From NCBI GenBank assembly GCA_964016985.1, contig OZ024833.1, forward strand, positions 66,046,712 to 66,110,711: a stretch of 64,000 nucleotides of DNA, given 5' to 3'. Each line of letters starts with the position of its first letter. Within the stretch, counting starts at the first letter, position 1. The notes below the pieces were generated by a model. The model did not search any database. It was not told where the DNA came from and saw nothing but the letters and a program-made list of their open reading frames with translations. Shown here piece by piece: positions 1 to 10,830 of this stretch. Both the position numbers and the translations under genes were made by a program. This DNA is from Anodontia alba (taxonomy: Eukaryota > Mollusca > Bivalvia > Lucinida > Lucinidae).

Positions 1-160
1 CTTGTTAGAACCGTCTCGACGAGGCGGTTCTAACAAGTACCCACAATCTATGTTTTAGAGCAAAAATAAGAAAATAATGTATTCCCCTGTAAACCCCCGT
101 TTTACTCTATAAAAGTGGGGTTTAAGGGGGTCAAAATTATATAGGCATGTTTTCGTGATG
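1..160 (+). repeat. MITE family A, copy cut by the window edge
   Basis: Begins inside the central hairpin (GTTAGAACCG...CGGTTCTAAC) and runs through the paired CCCC/GGGG arm (TTTTACTCTATAAAAG between) to the terminus GTTTTCGTGATG at 160. Confidence 0.8.
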
Positions 161-475
161 AGGAATCCAGACCAATTTTAAAAGAGTTGTCGCCCTTGAA
201 AGTTTATCCATTCCTCTTAAGCTGACAGCGAAAGCCTTTCCTAAGACGGTGCGAATAAACAGGCTGATCTGGACATTCGTAGTCCACATATGGAACATGG
301 ACATTTGTTCGCACAAGGGGCATGTTTACTTGATAGGGCTTGTATTCTGCATGATAAATTAAAGCAAAAACAAGCAATTTTTTTTTTATTTCATAACGAA
401 AATCCAAATGACTATAGACAACTGCTTCTGCTACTTTTTGTTTCATATGCTACTGCTATTAGCACTACTATTAAA

Positions 476-603
476 ACAAAAACAACAGCAACAACAACAA
501 TTATTATTATTATTACCACTACTACAATAACAGCAACAACAACAATAACAACTACTACTACTACTTCTTCTTCTTCTACTACTACTAATTCTACTACTAC
601 AGT
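476..603. repeat. Imperfect trinucleotide repeat (ACA/ATT/ACT)
   Basis: Low-complexity triplets. The long Thr/Ile-rich open frame here is a by-product. The run abuts the left end of a family C MITE, as at 925-1130 and 1780-1890. Confidence 0.85.
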
Positions 604-922
604 TGACTCTCGTTATCTCGGCCTCGCTTATCTCGAATAACCGCTTATTTCGAAGTGAAAATCTGGTCCCTGCCTAAAGATGAAAATCTAACAACAGGTA
701 ACAAAATATTATGGAAAAGAGGAGAAATTTCTCCTCTTTTCCACAATATTTTCAATAATCTCGAATTTCATGAGTCAAATTACATATACGCTCGTACATT
801 TGTTAAATGTGGTTGTGCGATTTATTTTTCCTCAATTCTGCAATTCTGATATGCCGAGGTACGGATATCTCGAAGTATTTCAGAGAGTCCCTTGGAATTC
901 GAGGTAACGAGAGTCGATTGTA
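599..922 (+). repeat. MITE family C (TA-type, pogo/Tigger-like ends)
   Basis: Ends read ACAGTTGACTCTCGTTATCTCG and its inverse. Central hairpin AAAGAGGAGAAATT...AATTTCTCCTCTTT at about 714-745. Non-coding; compare the datable copy at 19351-19683. Confidence 0.75.
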
Positions 923-924
923 TT

Positions 925-1130
925 ATTGCTATTACTACACATACTACTACTACTCTACAACTGATAATACTGCTTTCTATTGCTAAACTATTTCCAGTTC
1001 TATAGCTGCTGATGATACAAAAACAACACTACCACTACTAAGTCTGTCACTGCTACCACTACTACTACAACTATAACTACTACAACAACTGCTACTACTA
1101 TTACTACTAATCACCACTACTACAATTCGA
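925..1130. repeat. Imperfect CTA/ACT trinucleotide repeat
   Basis: Mostly CTA/ACT triplets with interruptions; no coding signal. Confidence 0.75.
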
Positions 1131-1195
1131 TGAATGTTTACTTATCACAAGGTAGTGTGGGATTGCCTTATTTAGCACTGAAATTTCAGTATACA

Positions 1196-1439
1196 GGGCC
1201 CGGTTGTTCAAAGCGTCGTTAGCTTAACAAGCTCGTTAAGGGTCATTTCGTTAACTGTTTTAGCGGATTCAATATACAATATTCTGATATTTTTTGCTGA
1301 AAAAATGTGAGTAGCTTTTGCACTGCAAAAGCTACTCACATTTTTTCAGCAAAAAATTTCAGCATATTTGCGTATCACTCGATTTAAATTTTAACGAATC
1401 GTTAACTAACGACATCGTTAGCTTTGAACAACTGGGCCC
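1196..1439 (+). repeat. MITE family B, complete
   Basis: Palindromic over its whole length. Ends GGGCCCGGTTGTTCAAAG / TTTGAACAACTGGGCCC, centre GTGAGTAGCTTTTGCA / TGCAAAAGCTACTCAC. Ends starting (C)AGGGCCC resemble hAT elements, but I found no clean 8-bp duplication. Confidence 0.82.
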
Positions 1440-1476
1440 TGATCAGTAAACATTCACCTTTTTTACTACCACTACT

Positions 1477-1780
1477 ACAGTCGACTCTCGTTATCTCGAA
1501 GTCCAAGGGACTCTCTGAAACCGCACTTCGACATATCAAATTTGCTGAACTGAGGAAAACATTAAATCGAACAACCACATTTAACAAAATGAATATGTAA
1601 TTAACTCCTGAAGTTAAAGATATACTGAAAATATTGTGGATACGAGGAGAAATTGCTACTTAGGAGCAATTTCACCTCTTTTCCACAATATTTTGTTACC
1701 TGTTGTTAGATTTCCATGTTAAATCACTTCGAGATAAGCGGGTTATTCGAGATAAGCGAGGTCGATAACGAGAGTCGACT
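1477..1780. repeat. MITE family C
   Basis: ACAGTCGACTCTCGTTATCT at the left and its inverse at the right; central hairpin around 1650-1690 with AGGAGAAATTGCT arms. Lies between trinucleotide tracts. Confidence 0.75.
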
Positions 1781-1893
1781 CTACTATTACTACTACTACT
1801 ACTGTTACTGCTGCTGCTGCTGTTGCTAAAACTATTATTACTACTGATGCTGCTACTACTACAACCACATGTACTGCTACTACTAAATAAGCA
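1780..1893. repeat. Imperfect CTA/CTG trinucleotide repeat
   Basis: ACT, GCT and ATT triplets, interrupted. Confidence 0.7.
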
Positions 1894-2008
1894 AAATCAG
1901 TGCAATTTTGACAGCTATCATTACAGCTGTCACCCTATATTTAGTGTTCTCGTCAAACAGGCTTTTGTAGACCATGTTCTACCTTTCTCGTCGCCATAGC
2001 AACAATGC

Positions 2009-3113
2009 AGCTCGAAAGTTAGTGAAGTCTCCGGAATCTTTAATCAACCTGGGACCACAGTAACTTACAGGAAACATTGCGCATACCGGGTTAAGACGTA
2101 TCATAAGTGGACAGTGAAGGCACTGATCAGACTGCAAATTATTGAACACGTGGATGAGGCTGAGCTGTCATACAACATAAGACTCTTTTCTCACGACAAA
2201 ACTTTTGCATGGCAACAACGTATTCGGAAAGTCAGTGAAGTCTCCGGGATCTAATTCACCCTGGGACCACAGTAACTTACAGAAAACACTGCGCATAATT
2301 TGGATTCAGTCGCAACAACGTGGTCGGAAAGTCAATGAAGTCTCCGGAATCTTATTTACCCTGGCACCGCAGTAACTTACAGAAAACATTGCGCATATCT
2401 TGGATTCAGTCGCAACAACGTGGTCGGAAAGTCAGTGAAGTCTCCGGAATCTTATTCACCCTGGGACCACAGTAACTTACAGAAAACATTGCGCATAATT
2501 TGGATTCAGTCGCAACAACGTGGTCGGAAAGTCAAGGAAGTCTCCGGAATCTTATTTACCCTGGCACCGCAGTAACTTACAGAAAACATTGCGCATATTT
2601 TGGATTCAGTCGCAACAACGTGGTCGGAAAGTCAGTGAAGTCTCCGGAATCTTATTCACCATGGGACCACAGTAACTTACAGAAAACATTGCGCATATTT
2701 TGGATTCAGTCGCAACATCGTGGTCGGAAAGTCAGTGAAGTCTCCGGAATCTTATTCACCCTGGGACCACAGTAACTTACAGAAAACTTTGCGAATATTT
2801 TGGATTCAGTCGCAACAACGTGGTCGGAAAGTCAGTGAAGTCTCAGGAATCTTATTCACCCTGGGACCACAGTAACTTACAGAAAACATTGCGCATATTT
2901 TGGATTCAGTCGCAACAACGTGGTCGGAAAGTCAGTCTCCGGAATCTTATTCACCCTGGGACCACAGTAACTTACAGAAAACATTGCGCATATTTCGGAT
3001 TCAGTCGCAACAACGTGGTCGGAAAGTCAGTGAAGTCTCCGGAATCTTATTCACCCTGGGACCACAGTAACTTACAGAAAACATTGCGCATATTTCGGAT
3101 TCAGTCGCGTCAC
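2009..3113 (+). repeat. 100-bp tandem satellite array, about 10 units
   Basis: The marker CGCAACAACG recurs at 2311, 2411, 2511, 2611, 2711 (one change), 2811 and 2911, exactly 100 bp apart, then at 3006 after a 5-bp deletion (TGAAG). The unit contains TGGTCGGAAAGTCAGTGAAG, CCTGGGACCACAGTAACTTA and CAGAAAACATTGCGCATATT. A degenerate unit begins near 2009, separated from the main array by about 120 bp. Because 100 is not a multiple of three, translated frames here are artefacts. Confidence 0.95.
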
Positions 3114-3204
3114 CAAGTTTATTTTAATCACATCAACAATATTGTTAATATTGTCTTCTTAATAGGAGTCCACTCTAAAAGGAAATAATTTGTTCCCTAT
3201 AAAA

Positions 3205-3597
3205 TTGCTACTAGTACTACTTCTTCTGCTGCCACTGCTGCTACCGCTACCGCTTCTACTACTACTACTACTAATACTATTACCACTGCAACTACTATTA
3301 CTGCTGCTACTACTACTACTACCGCTGACTACTACTAGTACTATTACTACAGCAACTACTACTACTATTTCTACTGCTACTACTACTACCACTAGTACTA
3401 CAGCTACTACTACTATTACCACTACTAGTACTAGTACTACTACTTCTACTGCTATTAATATTACTACTACTATTATTGCTGCTACTACTACTGCAACTAC
3501 TACTACTACTACTACCAATACTAGTAGTAATAGTAGTAGTAGTAGTAGTAGTAGTAGTAATAGTAGTGATAGTAGTAGTAGTACTTCTGTTGCAACT
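3205..3597. repeat. Trinucleotide tract switching from ACT to AGT
   Basis: ACT/CTG triplets on the plus strand to about 3520, then AGT triplets, so the two halves are complementary and could fold back. Low-complexity frames on both strands are not genes. Confidence 0.85.
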
Positions 3598-3879
3598 CAT
3601 GTCTGCTAGCCATTGTTCTATAACAACCTTCACCACTACATCTACCTTACTTGCCCTAAATATTCCGGCGGACAGACAGGCCAGAGCAAGCCGTCTGTCT
3701 AAGCCAAGATTAAACTGCTCCTAAGGAGTCAGTGTGAAAACTGCAAGGGATTATGGTGTCCAAGATACGATAGACCTATCTCACATCGTTGGTCTATTCC
3801 AGCAAATTCTTAACAGCTCTAACTGTCAACCTGCCATACTTCTTGAAGACTCACCAAACTTCATCATTAAGTTATGGAA

Positions 3880-4330
3880 GTACCCGGATTATACATACCT
3901 GGGACCCCAATAACTTACAGATGACGCTTGATATCTGCAGAAATGTAATGAACATCGTTGATAATACCTTACATAGTCAGAAAGTTGAACTGGTCCGCGG
4001 TTACTTCATACCCTGGGACCCTATCAACTTACACACTATGTAAGTCATGTTTCGAAAACAATTGTTCCACTCGGACAATTCCGTTCTAGGGCGATTTCGC
4101 AAAAATTGCAGAGGTCATCCGACTCAACCGGATTCCAGCTATACTCGGGCAATTCCGTACTGAGGCGATTTTTTGCAACACTCGCAGAAGTAATCCGATT
4201 GAAGAAAGTATCCCTGCCGGACTCCAGTTCTTAAACGTCAGCACCAACCCGCATGGTTTATAAGTTGAAGAGAGCCGCGGTTTTTTTTTTTTATATATAC
4301 CTGGGACCCAATCAACTTACATACCATACC
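3880..4330 (+). repeat. Three dispersed relics of the satellite core
   Basis: CCTGGGACCCCAATAACTTA at 3899, CCTGGGACCCTATCAACTTA at 4012 and CCTGGGACCCAATCAACTTA at 4301 match the core of the 100-bp unit while the surrounding sequence differs. The GCAGA..TAATCCGA and GGAC..TTCCGT fragments between them also look duplicated (4079-4200). Confidence 0.6.
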
Positions 4331-4339
4331 AGTTCCGAA

Positions 4340-5440
4340 GCCTTTTTTTCAAGGTCATTGTCTTCTTAATATATCTGAAATTGTAAAATTCAATAAATAA
4401 ACACATCACGAACAAATAAATAAAGAAGAATGTACAGCCCGAGTATTGAATATTTAATCATTAAAATAAATAAACTGATATTACTGAAATATTAAAAAAT
4501 AAAATAAAATAAAATAAAATAAACGTAACATAAAATATCAGTAAAGAAATACATTAAATTTTAGAAACACGAATTTGCTTCTCTAACGTGAAAAAAACTA
4601 CTTATAGAAAATTTTTGGAGGAAATACTCTGGGGAAAAAAGAACAACAACTGAACTTTGAAATTACTTTTTCTAACAATAAAATGTTTCCGGTTTCAAAA
4701 TAAATGAGTCTAAATTTCAAAGTAAATTACTTTTACATAGCTTCATCCAAACGCGAATTATACTCACATAGTAAATAAATAATCCGTTTGCTTTGCAGCA
4801 CGTCTTGTGAATGACTGATTCGTTAACAGAGATGCATTTAAATATGAAGAGGTCCTGATCATTATTGTGGGAAATTATCATTAAAATCAATTGTTTGTTT
4901 TTAAAATCGGAATCAAAAGTGATAAATTTCAACACCGCCGGCATTAAAATGTCACCAAACAACCTAAAGATAATCAAAATAAAATGATGACTAAGATAAT
5001 ATGACACGGAAATCAATAATATATCTTTAATATACCATATATTACCATGATAATTACATAACATTACCTGTATTTTATTTTTAAGTGAATTTACCTGCAA
5101 CGTCCTGTCAATTTTGATGGATGAAGAAGATGCTATTAAAGATAATAAACGTGTTTGATGTGCGTGGTCAGCTCTGGGTAGAAGGGTACTTCCTGGAAGT
5201 GCAATTAGTCAATTAATAAGCGGTAGGATCAATAGAAATTTTGACAAGTTTTCAACTAATATTCTCAAGTTTCGTGTGAAATTAGCACTTTATTGTGTAA
5301 AGTACGTTCCATATTTATCAAATTAGACATTAAACGTCGTTTAAAGACAGGAAGAAAATGAATAACTAACATATTATAAACAAATATATGCATGTATAAT
5401 CAAATGATAGTAATATTTCCTTTTAATGATTTGAAATTAT
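4340..5440. other. AT-rich stretch with no supported gene
   Basis: Holds an (AAAAT)n run at 4495-4523. A 127-codon minus frame (4717-5100) has no recognisable domain and AT-driven composition. Nothing else seen. Confidence 0.6.
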
Positions 5441-5443
5441 TAA

Positions 5444-5600
5444 TTAATCCTTAAAGCGCTAAGCAGACGATTTTTTTTTTTTTTTTTTTCGAGAAAATAA
5501 AACTTGGCATTTTATGTGAATCGAATCACATGAAATGCCACCTTATTTCCTCAGAAAAAAAAAATTAGAATCAACTTTTTATTAGCGTTTTAAGGGTTAA
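5444..5600. repeat. MITE family N (TTAA-flanked)
   Basis: TTAATCCTTAAAGCGCTAAG at the left and GCGTTTTAAGGGTTAA at the right. Interior arms AATAAAACTTGGCATTTTAT / CATGAAATGCCACCTTATTT. TTAA flanks with CCCTT-type ends resemble piggyBac derivatives. Confidence 0.7.
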
Positions 5601-5609
5601 ATCGAAGCT

Positions 5610-6425
5610 CCAATTCCAATAAAATACTTGATAGAGGGAAAAAATACCTTAGAGTGAACACTTTTTGCGCAAATTTAGCAGACGACAAAATGTTATTTTT
5701 TTATTCTTATTTTTCATAGAAAATTGGATTTGGCATTTGCAAGTCTCATAGAGTGGCAATTTGGATGTTAAACCTATTTTCTGATAATAAAGTTGTTTCA
5801 CGATACCTGCTGAAATGTTTGCCGTCCTGCTAAGCATTAAGGTAAACTATATAGTACCATATATCTAATATATTATATACATTATATATATATATATATA
5901 TTGAAAAAATAAAAATAAATAAAGAAAAAAAAAAAAAAAAAAAAACACAGGGAAATTCTATGTTGAAAGAAAATTTATTTCCGGACGGGATAATGAATAA
6001 TGTAATTAATGGGTTTTTTTTTTTTTCTCGTAAAATATTGTTTCAGTAGTTTTCTTTTTCTTTTTTTGACCCACAAATCTCAATAATAAATTAACAATGT
6101 GTGTGTCCGTAGTCGTGCTCGCTGGCATGTGTGGCCGGTTATGTGTGTCTGTGCGCTCGCGTGTGTTTGTTACTGCGAAGTTTGACATTGATACTGAAGG
6201 AAATGTAGAAATGCTACTGTCTGGAAAACTTACAATTGTATCAATAACCTTTACATGAATACTCTATAAAATATATGCTGTTTGCATTTAGTTCTTTTAT
6301 ACTTGAAAAAAAAACAAAAAACAAAAAACAAAAAAACAACAAAAATCAAACAAACAAAAACAACAACAACAAAAAATACTGCTATGACTGTGGGAACAGA
6401 CAGTTTGTTGGTATACCTTCCCTAG
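5610..6425. other. AT-rich intergenic stretch
   Basis: Contains (TA)n at 5885-5902, poly-A runs, a TGTGTG-rich patch at 6098-6170 and A-rich CAAA repeats at 6306-6375. Part of 5650-5840 resembles an eroded family N interior. No gene seen. Confidence 0.5.
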
Positions 6426-6428
6426 TAC

Positions 6429-6706
6429 CATTACGAAAACACGCCTATTCAAATATATTGAAAATTTCCACACACACACACACACACACAAAAAAAAAAA
6501 ACAAAAAAAAAAACTGAAAGTTTTCAGATAAAAATTCTGATATTTTTCATATTTCTGCTCAAAATCGAGGCGGTTCTAACGAGTGCCTACAATCTATGTT
6601 TTTGAGCAGAAATAAACAAATAATATATACCCCTATAAACCCCAGTTTTACTATATAAATGTGGGGTTTAAGGGGGTTAAAATTATATAGGTATGTTTTC
6701 GTGATG
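6429..6706 (+). repeat. MITE family A with half of its hairpin deleted
   Basis: Starts CATTACGAAAACACGCCTAT and ends GTTTTCGTGATG. A (CA)n run sits in the left arm and the left half of the central hairpin is missing (CTCAAAATCGAGGCGGTT). Confidence 0.85.
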
Positions 6707-6916
6707 ACAGGGATATTTTACATACTATGCTTATGGGAACAGATACTTTATTTGTATACCTTCGAAGTCTGATCAGGGATTTTCCTTATTCGTAAAGAAT
6801 GGTGTTTTCTTTCTTTCTTTCATTTTTTATTTCGAAAATAGCGATTGACATCCTAAAAATGGGGTTTCCTGCACATCAATGCCCCTCTGGAAAGGGTTCT
6901 ATTCTAAAAGGTCAGG

Positions 6917-6917
6917 C

Positions 6918-6973
<56 letters not shown>

Positions 6974-7052
6974 CTTCATTGGGCGCCCAGCGGATAAATA
7001 AATAAATATATAAATAAATAAGTAAAGCTTCACTGGGCGCCCAGTGGACAAA

Positions 7053-7123
<71 letters not shown>

Positions 7124-7124
7124 A
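6917..7124. repeat. (AAAT)n microsatellite interrupted twice by a 22-bp unit
   Basis: AAAT repeats with two inserts, CTTCATTGGGCGCCCAGCGG at 6974 and CTTCACTGGGCGCCCAGTGG at 7029. Both centre on the palindrome TGGGCGCCCA. The Leu/Phe/Ile/Tyr frame on the minus strand is an artefact. Confidence 0.9.
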
Positions 7125-7205
7125 TGGGGATGCACAGGAAAGGCTTTATCATGGAACATAGCAGATAAGGGTCCAATGACAGGAAATGACAACATAAACC
7201 AACAT

Positions 7206-8560
7206 CTTCTCGAAAACAGTATTACCGTATATACCTTTAATATTCGGACAGGCTGGCATGAGCAAGCAGTGTAGATCAGGATCAGACGCCGCCGAACGCG
7301 GCGTCTGATCAGAATCTACGGTTTTTGCCATTCATTCCAGCGGTCTTTAGCACATTAGTAAGCAGTAAAACAAACGTGTTCAAATTCTAGGACAATTGCA
7401 GTAAAGATATAATGAGCCACCTCATGACAAAACAAACAAAATGGATGTGCGTCCAGCGAAGACTCAGATCAGCCTGGGCATTCATCCAGTCTGATCAGAG
7501 TCTACGCTCTGCGTTCAGTAGGTGGCTAAGGACACAAGCTTTCGTCGTGCAGACAGCGAAGACTGCTCAGACTGGGCGGATGCCCAGGCTGATCTGATCT
7601 GCTGGACGCACATGCAAACAGTGTAGACCCGGACCAGACGCCGCCGAATGCGGCGTCTGATCAGGATCTACAGTGTTTGCCACTCATTCCAACAGTTTTA
7701 GCACATTAATAAGCAGTAAAACAAACGTGTTCAAATTCTAGGACAATTGCAGTAAAGATATAACGAGCCACCTCATGACCAAACCAACAAAATGGATATG
7801 CGCCCAGCGAAGACTCAGATCAGCCTGGGCATCCGCCCAGTCTGATCAGAGTCTACGCTCTGCGCTCAGTAGGTAGCTAAGGACACAAGCTTTCTGCGTG
7901 CAGACAGCGAAGACTCTGATCAGACTGGGCGGATGCCCAGGCTGATCTGAGTCTTCGCTGGGCGCACATGCCATTTTTTGTTGATTTTTTATGAGGTGGC
8001 TTAATTGTGATGTCCGAATATTTATAGTTAATACGGTAACAATACAAACAGACCTGGGCAAACATTGTAAGCCCATGTCAAACACTACAGAGCGCGGTGT
8101 CTGATCAAGGTCCGCACTGTTTTACACTCACCTAGCAGTTTTTAGGTACATCAACAGACAGTAGCATGGGCTTATTCAAATTTTGGGACAAGTGTAGTTA
8201 GCAGTTAAGGTTTCCCATCGTTTGTAATAAATATGGCAGCAATACAGACAGGCCTGAGCAAACAATTTAGACCCTGCGGCATCTCATCAGGATCTGCACG
8301 GTTTACCACTTATCCAGTAGTTTAAGGCTTATCAACAGGTAGTTTAATAGACTTATTGAAATATTATTACCAGTGTGGTAATATTTAGATTAAATACGGT
8401 AACATTTTATTACCAGTTGATGTGTCTAAAACAGCTGCATGAGTGGCAAACAGTGTTAATCCTGACCAGACACCGCATTCTGTGGCGTCTGATCCGAGTC
8501 TATGATGTTTGCCCTTGTCTGCCTGTCCGAATAAGGTGCCACGTCTATATTGAGAATGAA
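7206..8560. repeat. Cluster of GATCAG hairpin elements (families G and R)
   Basis: Four or more family G units (hairpins at 7270-7325, 7620-7680, about 8060-8120 and 8460-8515 with GATCAGACGCCGC arms; flanks CAGGCCTG, TTAGGACA and TACGGTA). Two family R units alternate with them at 7410-7612 and 7768-8003 (GCCACCTCATGAC..., CAGCGAAGACTCAGATCAGC). The first two G-R pairs look like a ~360-bp tandem duplication. Confidence 0.8.
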
Positions 8561-8600
8561 AATTTGCTGCGAGATCTACAAACAGGATGATTTCAACTTC

Positions 8601-8680
8601 CTCAAGTACTACAGCGGTTGAGCGTTTGACCTGCGATCGAAAGGTACCGGGTTCGAACCTCATCAGAGTCACCATATGTT
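8601..8680 (+). repeat. tRNA-like segment (SINE head or tRNA relic)
   Basis: ACTACAGCGGTTGAGCG resembles a pol III A box and GGGTTCGAACCTC a B box, 30 bp apart, as in a tRNA. I could not pair a full acceptor stem, so a working tRNA gene is not claimed. Confidence 0.45.
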
Positions 8681-8745
8681 TGCGACCATGACCAAGTCGC
8701 ATAAGCCAGATTTCTTACTCGATAATGTCTCTATAAGCCAAATAA

Positions 8746-8850
8746 ACCCAGCAGGCACATGACGTTTATACAACGTCGCCTCAACGTCGATGCAACGTCA
8801 TGACGTTGCATCGACGTTGAGGCGACGTTGTATTAACGTCATGTGCCTGC
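8746..8850. repeat. Near-perfect foldback, family L (copy 1)
   Basis: Two ~50-bp arms with almost no loop. Left arm AGCAGGCACATGACGTTTAT... to GCAACGTCA, then TGACGTTGC... back to GTCATGTGCCTGCT. One or two mismatches. No protein. Confidence 0.9.
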
Positions 8851-8946
8851 TCGGAAGCTACATTTACAATTGATGAAAAACTGTCATGATGTGCAAAGCA
8901 AGCAAAGAATCTCCATGCCGCTGAAGCCAGTGCAACGAAATTTCCA

Positions 8947-9180
8947 GGGCCCAGTTGTTCAAAGTGTCGTTAGCTTAACGAGCTCGTTAGTGGTCAAAAT
9001 GTTAACTGTTCTAGTTAATACAATATTTAATTCACTGGTATTTTTGCTGAAAAAATGTGAGTAGCTTTTGCAAATGCAAAAGCTACGCACATTTTTTTTT
9101 CAGCAAAAATATTAGTGTATTAACCATATTTAATGACCAAAGTTTTAACGATACATCGTTAGTTTTGAACAACTGGGCCC
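8947..9180 (+). repeat. MITE family B
   Basis: GGGCCCAGTTGTTCAAAGTG to TTTGAACAACTGGGCCC with the GTGAGTAGCTTTTGCA hairpin at 9056-9100. Confidence 0.85.
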
Positions 9181-9469
9181 AGATTAGCATGCGTATTCGC
9201 CAGTCAAAACAGTGCCTCATTTCCCGCTGCCTGCTTACACTGAGAATTAATGGGTACTGTCGAATATTATCGGAAAACAGAAAAGTCCCTGACTAGATTG
9301 CATGGATGCGTAGGATGAGTTAGCCTTTTGCTATTCGCATATGGAATAAGGATAAATTTCGAACGTCGAGCATGAAGTCAAAATATACATCAAGACAGGT
9401 AATTTCATATGAAGCTGGTATTTCATATAGCAAGTCCATTATCAATGCATTGTATCGTATTTACTCTAG

Positions 9470-10205
9470 TATTGGGACAGGCAGACCTGAGTGAACAGTG
9501 TTTAACCAGATCAGACGCCGCAGAATGCGGCGCCTGATCAGGGTTAACACCGTTCATTATACATATTAACATGTAGTAAAACATGTTCAAATTTTAGTAC
9601 AAGTATAAGAACCAGTCTTCGTCTGATCAATATCTACACTGTTTGTCATTCATCAAGTGTTAAGCAAACTACTAGGTGGTAAAAATGAATATGTTCAAGT
9701 TTTAGGACAAGTATGGTGAGGAGTCATAGTCTGATCAGGATCTACACTGTTTGTCACTCATCAAGTGTTTATATACACTACTTGGTAGTAAAGTTGGCAT
9801 GTTCAAGTTTTAGGACAAGTATGGTGAGGAGTCATAGTCTGGTCAGGGTCTACACTGTTTGTCACTCATCAAGTGTTTAGATACACTACTTGGTTGTAAA
9901 GTTGGCATGTTCAAGTTTTAGGACAAGTATGGTGAGGAGTCATAGTCTGGTCAGGGTCTACACTGTTTGTCACTCATCATGTGTTTAGATACACTACTAG
10001 GTAGTAAAGGAGGCATGTCCAAGTTTTAGGACAAATACAGTGAAGAGTCCTTGTCTGATCAGGGTCTACACTGTTTGTTACTCATCAAGTGTTTAGACAC
10101 ACTATTAGGTAGTAAAGGTTGCATTCTACATAGTAAAATGGGCATGTTCAAGTTTTAGGACAGGTATGGTTAGGAGTACAATTCTGATCAGGGTCTACAC
10201 TGTCA
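9470..10205 (+). repeat. Family G element whose right arm is a 108-bp tandem array
   Basis: A G-type head (AGACGCCGCAGAATGCGGCG at 9513) is followed by six units of 'CTGATCAGGATCTACACTG ... TTTTAGGACAAGTATGGTGAG'. The marker GTATGGTGAG or its variant starts at 9603, 9711, 9819, 9927 and 10035 (108 bp apart) and then 10164 (a ~21-bp insertion). Confidence 0.9.
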
Positions 10206-10209
10206 TTAG

Positions 10210-10788
10210 GTTTTCTGTTTTAGGCTGAAATCCCTTTTTGCATCAGTGGACATGTCCAAACTCAAGGGTGGAAGAGTCCGCTTCAGAAACTCGGGGATGA
10301 AAGAGTTAAGTTGTCAGCATATTTCGGCTACACAAAATATCAAGACTTCATCGAATGAGGAAGGTTGTCGATGGCTGCAGTGAAGTAAGTTGTTGTCAAC
10401 AGAATATGTGGGACTTTCCTCAACATGTGAAGAAAAATAAATATAACTACATATGTCTCAGTTACTAGCAGTTCCGTCGCAAAGGCATCATGTAGCCCAT
10501 CTATTGCGCGAGCCCGATGGGCGTTTGCCCAACTGAAGCCAGCGTCAACACCTTGAAAAGTCTCTGTTGCTCCTCCTAGACTTATATCTGATGTATTGAT
10601 ACAAATAAGCCAAAATCAGGCTTTCAAACACGTACAATTTTAAAATCAGGCTTTAAACCACGGCCATGACTCATGTTTTCCTCATTAAGAAGGACAGACA
10701 TTGTGGATTTAGTTTATTAATCCATAAAGCGCTAAGCACAACTAATGCTCTTTCTTGTCTTAGATTTGTTTGTCAGCCTAATGTTGGT

Positions 10789-10830
<42 letters not shown>

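Noticed and set aside
290..640. 116-codon frame ending in Thr/Ser-rich sequence
   Set aside because: Produced by trinucleotide repeats and the start of a MITE; no domain, no splice context.
2211..3110. CRISPR-like array
   Set aside because: No spacers: the whole 100-bp unit is conserved, and the genome is eukaryotic.
2500..3188. Repeat-containing frames resembling a tandem-repeat protein
   Set aside because: The unit is 100 bp, so the frame shifts with every unit; a real protein repeat would have a multiple of three.
3159..3636. Several long Val/Leu/Ser/Thr-rich frames on both strands
   Set aside because: All come from the ACT/AGT repeat; both strands are open because the repeat lacks stops in several frames.
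4717..5100. 127-codon minus-strand frame
   Set aside because: AT-driven Ile/Phe/Lys composition, no recognisable motif, no splice sites that join it to anything.
6917..7195. Repetitive Leu-Phe-Ile-Tyr 'membrane protein'
   Set aside because: Translation of the AAAT microsatellite.
8601..8680. tRNA gene
   Set aside because: A- and B-box-like sequences are present but I could not form a complete cloverleaf, so I list it only as a tRNA-like segment.
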